This document shows, piece by piece, positions 55,465 through 64,000 of a stretch of 64,000 nucleotides of DNA (the stretch's first letter is position 1; the number at the start of each line of letters is the position of its first letter). Below the pieces are notes generated by a model, which ran no database searches, was not told the origin of the DNA, and saw only the letters and a list, made by a program, of their open reading frames with translations. The stretch covers positions 2,700,843 through 2,764,842 of the forward strand of contig NW_006763290.1 in assembly GCF_000218685.1 (NCBI RefSeq), in the 5' to 3' direction. A program made the position numbers and the translations under genes. Origin of the DNA: Serpula lacrymans var. lacrymans S7.9 (Eukaryota; Basidiomycota; Agaricomycetes; Boletales; Serpulaceae).

Positions 55465-56544
55465 CTAAAATACAGTTTCTACATTATATCCGGAGTGCGT
55501 AAACCACTCTTGAGCCTTGTCAGCTGTCACAGTATGTGCAGCCTCAAGCAAAGCGACTTTGGGATACTTGTGTTCTTGAATGCAAACATAGTTACAGCGG
55601 ATCCAGCTTTTGACTAAAAAAACCAAGTATTAGCCTAAAACGCAAGCTAAAAAGAGAAAATTGTACCACAACTAAAGCTCTTCTCAATTGAATTCAAGTC
55701 TGGGGAGTATGGCAGCAAAAAGATCAACACACACCCTACACTTTCTACAACCTCATGGACAGCGTTCATTTTGTGTATTGCACAGTTGTCGAGTATAATG
55801 ATGCTTTTATCTTGAGGATACGGGTTTATCACAGGCAGCTGTAATATGTTAGAATGATGAGCATAAATATAAACAAAAAAAATGTACCACATCATTTACA
55901 ATAAAATCGAAAAAATCCTCACCATTGACAAAACTGTGGACTATGTTCATGGCCAGATATCTGTTGAGCGTGAGTGCTGCTACTAAGCTGTAGTGTTCTC
56001 CCCAAACAAAATTAGCCTGAACCGCAGCACGACAACCTTTGGGCACCCGTCTGTAGTATTGATAAATTGTCCGGTCATCCTTGCTGGTTTTGTCAATCAT
56101 GGTGAACTGGCTGGCTGTAAAGTGTGTATTGATGTCCTTCAACCACTCCTCCCTCCAATTGTTATCCCTTTCTGCTGTTGCTTTTTGTAGAACCTTATAA
56201 GTTAGCCCTGCATCTCTAATATGTTCGAAAAGAGCGGTCTTTAATATGTGCACATCATGTGCAAGGGCTAACCAGTCTTGAATTTTGTCCAGGTACATCT
56301 CTGGGGTGTTTTCAAGCAGCGAATATATCCTCTTGGCTTGGTTTGCACCAAGGATATATGGGCGGCCTTGAGTGGGGTACATAGGAGGTGCTACAGAGCC
56401 AAATGCTTCTTGATTGGCCTGCCAGTGGCAAAGGGAACACTCAAAGATGCCAAAAATGTTACAGATGTTGGATGGGATGTAGTTATGCTCTATTAACCAA
56501 AGAGCGTGATCCTTGATATCCTTGCTGATCTGTCTGTAGAGCAT
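55465..56544 (-). CDS. IS630/Tc1-mariner-type DDE transposase, three exons
   Basis: The ATG at 56,544 gives MLYRQISKDIKDHALWLIEH, an N-terminal helix-turn-helix region (NICNIFGIFECSLCHWQ). The catalytic core follows with Asp in FTMIDKTSKDDRTIYQYYRR, Asp in SIIILDNCAIHKMNAVHEVV and Glu in YSPDLNSIEKSFS. The exons are 56,544-55,888, 55,838-55,667 and 55,613-55,465, with introns of 49 bp (GTACAT..TTACAG, branch-like TTCTAACAT) and 53 bp (GTACAATT..TTTTAG). The joined frame has no stop, 325 residues, and ends WFTHSGYNVETVF, typical of fungal members. Both ends lie inside the 83-bp inverted repeats, so it is probably the element's own transposase and possibly active. Confidence 0.88.
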
Positions 56545-56613
56545 GGTAGTCAATAGCAAAGTGTTATTGATGGGTTACATGTTTGCAGCTGCTGGGATTT
56601 CACATTGTTTCTA

Positions 56614-56696
56614 TTTTTGGAATTCAGATTATATTACTAAGCTAGAACAGACACGAGAGAAAAAGTTGGTACAGCCAATGTTTTCCGAATCAGCTG
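56614..56696 (-). repeat. Right terminal inverted repeat of the IS630/Tc1-like transposon
   Basis: 83 bp; on the minus strand it starts CAGCTGATTCGGAAAAC. It lies 70 bp upstream of the transposase start, so it may include its promoter. Confidence 0.88.
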
Positions 56697-56698
56697 TA

Positions 56699-58319
56699 AT
56701 ATTAAACTGAAACTGTGGTTTCTATAAATTTTATAAACCAGATTAGGGCTTAACTAATAATAACTAAATAAACCCATCTATAACCAAATTGTGGCAACGC
56801 TATAAACAATACCCTGGAGCCAACAACAGTACAAAATTCACCATTTTAAGAAAGCTATCATTTTAAATGTATAAATACCAAGAAATATACACCAAAACCA
56901 TAGCATTTGGATCCTCAAAGGACAAGTCCACAATTACAGAAGTTGAGGATCTTACTACCAAATTACATTTGCTAAATGTTGGTGACCCTATCCATTCAGT
57001 GTGTTATATTTGTCTTATATGCTTTGTACTTAAAACTATATAAGTGTAGCTCCTACTTTTATCTCAACATCACTGTAGCAATGTTTTCAAACAAAATTTT
57101 CCACTGACAACCCAGGAATATTCTTACAAAACCCAGTCAAACTTACCTAATTGTCACTTCTAAAATTGTTCTAGCTATTACATTTGGGACTATAGTGTAA
57201 TCTGGGAATGTATTTATATATATATAATCATCTGAGAAAGGCAATATCTTCAAATAACTAATAGAATAGCTATTCCTTTGAATTCTAGAGGACCACTCAA
57301 CAATATATCTGCAGCTAAGCCAACAACTCCTTAAAATGCTAGGTCTGCCCAAACCTGACAACATCAATATTTATTTTTCAATATTGTTGACAATAAGCTA
57401 CTATGGTCACTGTACAAGATAAGCTAGATAAAGATCAGAGTGCAACTACACTAGCTACAATAAAATTAAATGCAAATGCACCCAGTCCAAGAAAGAAATG
57501 ACAAAAGACTAAATGACAGCCTAACTAAAAAAGACCTATATGCTACTAAAATCAGCACCCTTGATTTCATCTCCACAGATATTCTCAGTCACAATAAACT
57601 CACACTGATGTTTATATATGAATTCAAGGTAGCGAGGCCAGATGTATAAAAAACAAAATTACTGAACATAGTGGTCTATAGTATCACCATTTTGTATTAG
57701 CTTCAACTTGTAGAAGGAATTGGTTGACAACTACAATACCCAACAAAATCTCTTATCAACAACTAGAGCATAAGTCAATGCTATTATGCTTAAAAATAAA
57801 AAAAAAGGCTTCTCTACTCCCACTAAAAGTGGAGCACACTACATTTTTATAGAAGTCATATGTCAACCTCAATGTAATTCATCAGGAACTCCACTTCTTG
57901 GACAAACAATCAGAAATTTTCATCATATATGGGGATCTCCAGAAAAAAATGATTGCACCCAGTAACCAACAAATAAGTATGAGAACACAGATGCCAGCAG
58001 ACCTTCTGAACTTATGGTTGGATGTTTAAAAATGCTGAGAATTGATATTGAAGGAATCAAGACTTAAGTCCCTGTTATGCCAGAAGCTGTTTATTGCCTT
58101 CTTCTGAAAGAACATTGGCAACAATTGTTACAACTTGCAAGAACTGAAACAGACAACATAGTCCCTGTAATAATACTGTAGACCATCAACAATGCCAGGA
58201 CCCACATCTATACAATGTTACATTATCTTTAGTGCCACACTCAAAGGTTATCCACTATTACTACTGCCCTTATTACTGACAGGCCTTGGAATGAAATATC
58301 AAGTTCCCAAGTAATGCCT
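56699..58319. other. No gene recognised
   Basis: AT-rich DNA over 1.6 kb with short frames only. No element or RNA gene that I can support. Confidence 0.3.
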
Positions 58320-58433
58320 AGGTCTCATCCCATATACATTTAGGTCTCATACCACATATGCCTAGGTCTTGTCCTACATACACTAGGGCTTATCCCATAT
58401 CTGATTAGGTCCTGTCCCATATGCACCTAGGTT
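58320..58433. repeat. 22-bp minisatellite, 5 units
   Basis: Units begin AGGTCTCATCCCATATACAT at 58,320, 58,342, 58,364, 58,385 and 58,407 (21-22 bp each), followed by a partial AGGTT. Units differ at several positions, mostly transitions. Confidence 0.8.
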
Positions 58434-58794
58434 AAAACAAATTGCATCAAAAGTTACTTATTGCTCTATTAGCTTTAAAATATGCAAATGCTTATTTTAT
58501 TCTGTGTTTTGCTATGCTATACCCCTGCATAGTTCCTATTTTGGCTAGATACATATTTCCATCATTTTCCACACTCAAATCTCTCCTGTATTACTTATTA
58601 TTATCCAATTCACTTCTCAATTATTTGTCCACACAATCCATATAGTCCATATAATCTGTATTTAGTCTGCACCATCTACTTTCAGTCCACCCAATCCACA
58701 TAGTGCACACCTGTGGGAATTATTATGTAACCTGCAAATTAAATAGCTGGCATTTGTGGTCTTATCCCATTAGATATCTGGCACCAGGTGAAAT
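58434..58794. other. No gene recognised
   Basis: AT-rich with short direct repeats of the type ATCCACATAGT / ATCCATATAGT near 58,640-58,710. Confidence 0.3.
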
Positions 58795-58990
58795 ATGATA
58801 TTTGAAGGGACCATCCCTATGTGTATAGGGATGGGACCTATGATAATAGATGGGACTGTCCCATGTCAAATAGGTCTGGTCCCTAATGGCCATAGGTAGA
58901 CCATGAAAAGGGGGATTTTAGCCCCAACCTTTTGGTGAGGATGATCAAGCTAAAAGCCCCAATTTTTTGGCTGCCTGAAGTGGATGACCC
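58795..58990 (+). repeat. Dispersed repeat, uninterrupted copy
   Basis: The continuous counterpart of the split copy at 51,815-52,310. It has inner inverted symmetry (GGGACCATCCCTATG; CATAGGGATGGGACC type). It shows the empty site GTCCCTAAT at 58,879-58,887. Confidence 0.75.
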
Positions 58991-59152
58991 CTGTACACTG
59001 AGAAGCGCTACCCTTACTATAATAAGTGATTTCACTTGTGTTAATGTACTAGTGATAATGAAACAATATATTATCATAATGCACTGTATGTGACAATACC
59101 CAAAGTTTGTATACTCTGATGCACACATGTTGGTCTCAAGAAGAATACATGA

Positions 59153-59522
59153 TATTACAATACACAATTTTTGGACCTTTAATTTTCATTCTCCTCTTCA
59201 ACTTTCTTTTGTAGTTTTCACACACTATGCCATGCGGGCACTTTCCATTTTCGTTCAAACTCCATCTCTCACGCAGTGGAGCTGGTCACACGGGCTGTGT
59301 CCTCTGACATCATCAGCCACTGCTTTCATCAACTGTACAGTACATAAGTACAAATACCCTGTAGTAGTGTAAATACCCAATAGATCCAGGAGACTCCTCA
59401 GTGAGTCCTCCTGTTGTATACCCACAACTAACTCGGTCCTACTTAAGGGGTAACCACTCCCTCATCATTACTCTTTGCTTGCCTGAGTTGTGCGCCAGAG
59501 TAACAAACTCTTGGTTGTTACA
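59153..59522 (+). mobile_element. Solo LTR, family A (copy 6)
   Basis: 370 bp, TATTACAATACACAATTTTT (first G changed to A) to TTGGTTGTTACA, flanked by CATGA (59,148-59,152 and 59,523-59,527). It has internal deletions compared with copies 2 and 4. Confidence 0.88.
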
Positions 59523-59527
59523 CATGA

Positions 59528-59740
59528 TAACAGGTAGAGTTGGTAGTCTTAAGGATAAGAGTGAGTTGGTTGATGGTATCCAACAGGAGGACTCGCTGAG
59601 GAGTCTCCATCTATTTGCAAGGGTATGTATACCTAAAAGCATGTGGTATTGTACAGTTAAGGTAAATATTCTGTGCTGTTCCATTGTATTCTATATGATG
59701 TCACCGCTGATGTGTCATGTGATCAGCCACATCTTTCAAA
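59528..59740 (-). mobile_element. Family A-related LTR fragment, inverted
   Basis: It contains AACAGGAGGACTCGCTGAGG followed by AGTCTCC and a GTACAGTT region, the reverse of the family A core, then TGATGTCA and GTGATCAGCC as in the family. The ends are not defined. Part (59,535-59,590) is shared with 46,060-46,160. Confidence 0.55.
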
Positions 59741-60775
59741 AATCAAAATTTGCAAAGCAAAATAAAATAAAATAAAATAAAAGTGAAGATAAATTCTGGA
59801 AATACTGCCATAACATTGTACAACGTGAGATGCCAGGTCCAGGTCTTCCCCGGAGGGCCAAGGTATTAAATGTATTACCACCAAAGGGGGCTTCCATCCT
59901 CCACTGTTATGTCAGACCAGACTAGCAATTGTGAAGTATCACCATCAATGAGTACAACTTTTCACTAGGAATTACTCACAGTCAGAAATGACAATATTTA
60001 GGCTGATAGAAAATGATTGTCACCAAATATATCTTTCTAAATACTGGAATAATCCTTTCAATTCTTAGAATATTTACACTGAATATATTGTTTTGAATCT
60101 TTTTTTTTTTTTTGATTGTGGGACTGTTCAGATGGAATGAAAACAATTGAAAATGAAAGCTATTGATTTATTGGGAAGTACCAAAAACAAATGAAAGTAA
60201 AACACGGTGAATTACAGCAATTTACTTAAAACCAAAATACAATGATATATGCTAAACCAGAATAATTACGTCATTGCATTGAGTTTCTAGAATCAAAATA
60301 GTATAAGGGCCTGTTCAGCAGCCTTCATTTCAAAACAAAAGCCATTTGCAAAACACGCTTACTTTTAGTGAGCTGAGAGGCAAACTAAATTTCTCGTGCT
60401 ATGTCATATCATGTTACTCAAATTTCAGGATTGTAAATTAAGTAAGTTTAAATCTTATCCATGATCAATACTATGAAATGGCATGACTTTGCCCATGACA
60501 ATCGGCTCAATAATGCAGATCAACAGTTTGATTTTTTGTCATCCTTGCCATAAGAATTTATTCTATCTTTATAAAGCATCATTTTTTTTAGTTCTGCTTC
60601 CAGAAATCTATCTATTTATTGAGTCCAGCTTTTCTCACAAAAAACAAAACCTAAGTAGTTCATATTGAGCAAGAAGATAGCAATTTTCTGGTTTGTCACC
60701 AAGTGTAACACTTTTCATCACATAAATCACATGGTGGCATCAAAGGCCTATCTTATCTTATCAGTTCTTAGTGGT
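59741..60775. other. No gene recognised; simple repeats
   Basis: Contains an (AAAAT)5 run at about 59,756-59,783 and a 14-T run near 60,100. Sequence at 60,776-60,900 may hold a further exon of the minus-strand gene described next (VLEQADVFGDTVHFEKSLSH), but its splice site is ambiguous. Confidence 0.35.
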
Positions 60776-60901
60776 GTGACAAGCTCTTTTCAAAATGAAC
60801 TGTGTCACCAAACACGTCAGCTTGTTCCAAAACAGCACTATTTGCAAAATACAATGAGACTTTTTTGGCAGGCAACATAAATGAAGTATTGCGGTACTCA
60901 C

Positions 60902-61310
60902 CATAATAGCAACATCAGAAGCATATTTCTAAAACAAGGGTTAGAAAATATAAAGACAAGATGAGAAACAATCTTACCCACTGAAAATCCTTTGGGAGGT
61001 CCTTATAGAAAAAAGCCAATGTTGTGTCTAGTGGGATAATCTTGAACCTCTTTCTAGTCCACAAGTTCCTGAAAAAGAGTTGGTTAAATGTATATATAGG
61101 GCCTTGCTGTAAAAGGCTCATGGTGGTGGTACTGGGATGGTGGTGGTATAAGGACAAGAAAATGTAGTGTGTTGTGCTGGGACGGAAACATTTCTGGGAA
61201 CTGGCCACTTTTTTCCAATGATGAGTGTTCATGTACTGGAGAATGAGCTCTCTGCAAAGGTTAATATGAGATTAAGTAAGACATCAATAATCTTACCTTG
61301 AAGCATACAT
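60902..61310 (-). CDS. Hypothetical spliced gene, partial
   Basis: I can place three exons on the minus strand: 61,310-61,297 (ATG TAT GCT TCA AG), 61,251-60,978 and 60,928-60,902. The introns are 45 and 49 bp with GTAAGATT starts and GCAG / TTTAG ends, and the frame is kept throughout. The product reads ELILQYMNTHHWKKVASSQK, then FRPSTTHYIFLSLYHHHPST and FKIIPLDTTLAFFYKDLPKD, then FQWKYASDVAIM. Another donor (GTGAGTACC) follows, so the gene continues to the left. Clean splice sites and good composition argue for a real or recently active gene. I do not recognise it; the start is uncertain. Confidence 0.5.
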
Positions 61311-62301
61311 ATATGTTCCCTTGTTGTAATATCAGCCTTATATCATGTGATCACTGCATAGGGAACCTTAATCAAAGGCATTCAATACCCTGACTGATGC
61401 TCCTCATTGTGTGTGCAGACCCTTGTATAGCATTTGTGCCCCAAATCATTTGTTTTTTCTTCACAAGCAACAGCCTGTGTCCAGAACTATTATTGTAGGA
61501 ATAACCACAAAGGCAGATGATAGACTTATGACATATTATACAACTCCACATCATAATGATCTCTCAACTTCATCATAATTTCCAGGTTTTTGTAGCCTTC
61601 AGCAAAAAACTGCTTGACAAAAAGATGAATGATGTTTTTGGGTGCTAATGAGACTGTAATGGACCAAATGATGAAGATGAGCAGTTACATGCTGGTAAGC
61701 ACACACCGTGTCTGCCTTCCAAATTTGAACAAGTGGAAACTCTGCTATAAAAGATTTAGGAGTGATACTAGAATAAATTTATAGTAAATTTAAAAGAAAC
61801 ACTGTAGTGAACTGGTTTGTCCTTGGTAAAACAATGGTGGTGCACGTATCACATAGTGGGCGGCAGTTGCCATACAAAATATGTATAATAATGCACAGTG
61901 AGGCACTCGGCTAAAATTGTGTACCTGCAACATGATTTTCACAGACACATACATAGGGGATGCTTAGGGATTGGGTTTGGAAAAAGAAACCAGTGCACCA
62001 GCTCTGATAGTGGTGGGCCATTATTGAATAAGAAATAATCAGTATAAATGGAGCACAAAAAGTAAGAGAAAACTCACCATAATGGCCAATTTCACACCCA
62101 CCAGTAATCTTGCCATCAACCAGACTTGTGATTATTGCAAGACTGTATATGACTGCTCTATCAGTTTTTTCTACTTTAAGGGTGTGAATAGGACTGCCTG
62201 CAACTGTTGCCTGTTTTGCACTGAGCACTATCAGAAAAAGACAGGCCACATTAATGATGAGCCTGAGGATGGTTCAAGGCCTATCTTTGATTTAGGAATA
62301 G
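61311..62301. other. No gene recognised; possible further exons
   Basis: Minus-strand readings near 61,370-61,550 and 62,090-62,250 (for example GSPIHTLKVEKTDRAVIYSL) could be upstream exons of the 61-kb gene. The plus strand of 62,082-62,363 is open too, so neither can be chosen. Confidence 0.3.
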
Positions 62302-63122
62302 CTATTATTCAGGAAAAAGACTTTGGCTATATAGCAGAGGCAATACTATTTATGCTATTATAGCTCTAATAGTACTATATAGCAGAGGTATTACTATAGA
62401 TGCTACTATAGCTCTTATAGTACTATGGCATCAGAAAAAACACTTTGGCAATATAGCAGAGGCAACACTATTTATACTATCATAGCTCTAATAGAACTAT
62501 ATAGCAAAAGTGATACTATTTGTGCTATTATAGCTCTGATAGTGCTATATAGTAGTGGCATTACTATAAATGCTATTATAGCTTTCATAGTACTATAAGT
62601 TTGAGCACACATAGCACCAGTATAACGTTATATAGTTAGCCAAGGCATTATAATGGCTCTTATAGCTATAATGGCCTATATAGCTGTTGAGGCTATAGTG
62701 CATATTTATAGCAATGCTTTATCCAAGTATAAGTTGTGACAATGTGTAAAAAAAAATGACAAGTCCATGGAAGGTCAATATATTATATATGTATAGTATA
62801 TTTTGTAAGCCTTTATGGTGTGGTGGATAAATGTGTGGTATATGGCTGTAGATTGATTGGTTAACAAAAAAGCGGACCAACAGGTTGAGAGTTCAAACCT
62901 TGTGTGTGTAATTATTTTTTTTAAATCAACCACATACTCTCTTATAGCTCATATAGTCAGCCATATGCTATAAGTGCTACAAGTGCTATAAGAGACTATA
63001 GCCAACTATAAGAGTACTTTAAGAGCATATTGTTCCTAAATAGATGTTGGGGTTTCTTTTGCAGCTATAATCACTATGACAACTATATTGAGTCTATATA
63101 GCCAAAGTGTTTTTCCTGATGT
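62302..63122. repeat. Foldback element with 48-bp tandem array (TATAGC family)
   Basis: Left end about 62,302-62,330 reads ATTCAGGAAAAAGACTTTGG then CTATATAG; the right end (63,091-63,122) is its inverted counterpart (CTATATAGCCAAAG then TGTTTTTCCTGAT). Inside are five 48-bp units at 62,329, 62,377, 62,451, 62,499 and 62,547. They are interrupted once by a 26-bp piece (62,425-62,450) that resembles the leader. Further degenerate GCTATA sequence fills 62,600-62,720 and 62,940-63,090. Confidence 0.7.
62820..62930 (+). ncRNA. Possible Pol III / SINE-like module
   Basis: A B-box-like GAGTTCAAACCTT at about 62,890 is followed 20 nt later by a T8 run, a good Pol III terminator. The upstream A-box-like part (GTGTGGTGGATAAATG) is weak. 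It may be a tRNA relic or a SINE head lying inside the TATAGC element. Confidence 0.3.
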
Positions 63123-64000
63123 TGGTGAGTGGATAATCTCATCAATCACAATCACAATCTTGCTAGTATGACTTAATCATCAAGACTTTACCATCTCTTC
63201 TGGACTGAAGATGGCAACATTGGCTGCACAATGTAGTAGTGAGTCTCTCTTTTCACCTTCATTTTGGCTCTAATATATTCTTTCCATCAGATCCTTCATT
63301 GCCTAAGCAACACATTAGTCCAGTCACACAAGCAGAACTAGCTCAACCACCACTGCATTATATAGTTAACTTGACAAGCTTTGTGAACCAGAACAACACA
63401 GTTGGCTACACACCAAGTCTAGGGATGGTAAGTTTCAGTTCGGATAAATGGTTCAGAACCAAACCTTGGTTTGGTCCATGATTCAAGCATTTTGCTGTTG
63501 CCCAAACTGGGTTCAAACAGGTTTGAACCAACAAACCTGGGCACCACCACTCACTCAAGTCAAAACCTGAATCTCTTTGACCAGAATACATTTTCTAATT
63601 TAATCATGCAAAGCTCAGAATATCAAATCTGATACCTAGGGATACATTTACATTAGAGTTCATCAGGAACAGATATATAATGTTCTGGCAGACCTGGATT
63701 TGACTGTTTTTCAACTGTACTATTGTTGGACACTGGATGCAACCAGTAAAATATATGCACTTGGGCCTCCAGAGGCTCAATAATTGCTGTACAGGTACTG
63801 TAGCTAGAAAATTGTCAGATGTAGAGTATAGAGAATATAACTGTGAAAGAATTTAGTGAATAGCTTATCTGTAGCAACAACTACAGACCTGAGACTACAT
63901 CCTTGAACTCTAGTAGTGTGAGTTTTGAGAGAAAGATGGCCAGATTTGACCAGATCTTGTGCTGGGAATATTGCATTTTCTCTCTAGGAAACATCATTAG
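63123..64000. other. No gene recognised
   Basis: AT-rich. Around 63,420-63,560 there are interleaved GGTTCAGAACC / GGTTTGAACC-type short palindromes. No gene that I can support up to the window end. Confidence 0.3.

Larger units (their letters stand above)
53934..56696. mobile_element. IS630/Tc1-like DNA transposon with two genes
   Basis: 2,763 bp between TA dinucleotides (53,932-53,933 and 56,697-56,698). Terminal inverted repeats are 83 bp (53,934-54,016 and 56,614-56,696), begin CAGCTGATT and match at about 75 of 83 positions. Inside are a minus-strand transposase gene with intact frame (55,465-56,544) and a convergent plus-strand gene (54,150-55,409) that carries stops. The TA duplication and DDE transposase are as known for the IS630-Tc1-mariner superfamily. 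The second gene is unusual. Confidence 0.88.

Noticed and set aside
56545..56559. Longer transposase start at 56,559
   Set aside because: That codon is TTG; the first ATG in frame is at 56,544 and matches the family start.
1..64000. CRISPR array, rRNA operon, bacterial operon signals
   Set aside because: No regular spaced repeats of CRISPR type, no rRNA motifs, and spliced eukaryotic genes throughout; the short tandem arrays found have no spacers.

Overview
The window looks like repeat-rich nuclear DNA of a filamentous fungus, most likely a basidiomycete (Agaricomycetes). The evidence is short (45-65 bp) spliceosomal introns, Ty3/gypsy and Ty1/copia elements of agaricomycete type, a fungal secreted PLC-like gene and a fungal-type UTP11. 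I cannot name the genus. Only about 3 kb (19.6-22.5 kb) is clearly intact single-copy host sequence: a spliced UTP11 gene (+) and a convergent eight-exon secreted/GPI-anchored PLC-like phosphodiesterase gene (-). Almost everything else is transposable elements at different stages of decay, often nested.

Layout. 0.5-1.5 kb: WD40-like pseudogene. 2.4 kb: solo LTR of family B. 3.2-9.0 kb: a coding remnant next to a degraded copia element (3.7-8.6 kb), whose RT is split by a family A solo LTR; a second family A solo LTR lies at 9.0 kb. 9.7-10.7 kb: two palindromic MITEs. 10.7-19.6 kb: gypsy-1, complete with both LTRs and a 5-bp target duplication, inserted 62 bp upstream of the UTP11 start codon. 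22.9-28.4 kb: gypsy-2, lacking a recognisable 3' LTR. 28.4-35.7 kb: family A LTRs, a DUF6532-like gene, a PIF/Harbinger remnant and AT-rich repeats. 36.0-41.1 kb: gypsy-3, gypsy-4 and copia-2 fragments, with a solo LTR and a 1.6-kb insertion nested in them. 41-47.5 kb: mostly featureless, with one hypothetical gene relic at 44.4-45.4 kb. 47.5-50.2 kb: two further gypsy fragments. 50.2-53.0 kb: tandem repeats and MITEs. 53.9-56.7 kb: an IS630/Tc1-like transposon with 83-bp terminal inverted repeats, an uninterrupted two-intron transposase gene and a second, decaying gene. 56.7-64 kb: AT-rich DNA with a 22-bp minisatellite, more family A LTR sequence, a spliced hypothetical gene fragment and a 48-bp tandem array.

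Events can be ordered. Copia-1 carries a family A LTR, so it is older than that LTR insertion. Gypsy-1 and gypsy-2 each received a nearly identical family B LTR. The two gypsy-1 LTRs differ by about seven transitions, five at CpG, and its polyprotein frame carries stops that are each one C-to-T change from a sense codon, which points to methylation-linked decay. The strongest candidate for something not widely described is the two-gene transposon at 53,934-56,696. Others are the extra 3' ORF of gypsy-1, a circularly permuted inverted duplication at 30.8-31.4 kb, and a TATAGC-rich family whose copies share a terminal motif. No CRISPR, rRNA or clean tRNA gene was seen.
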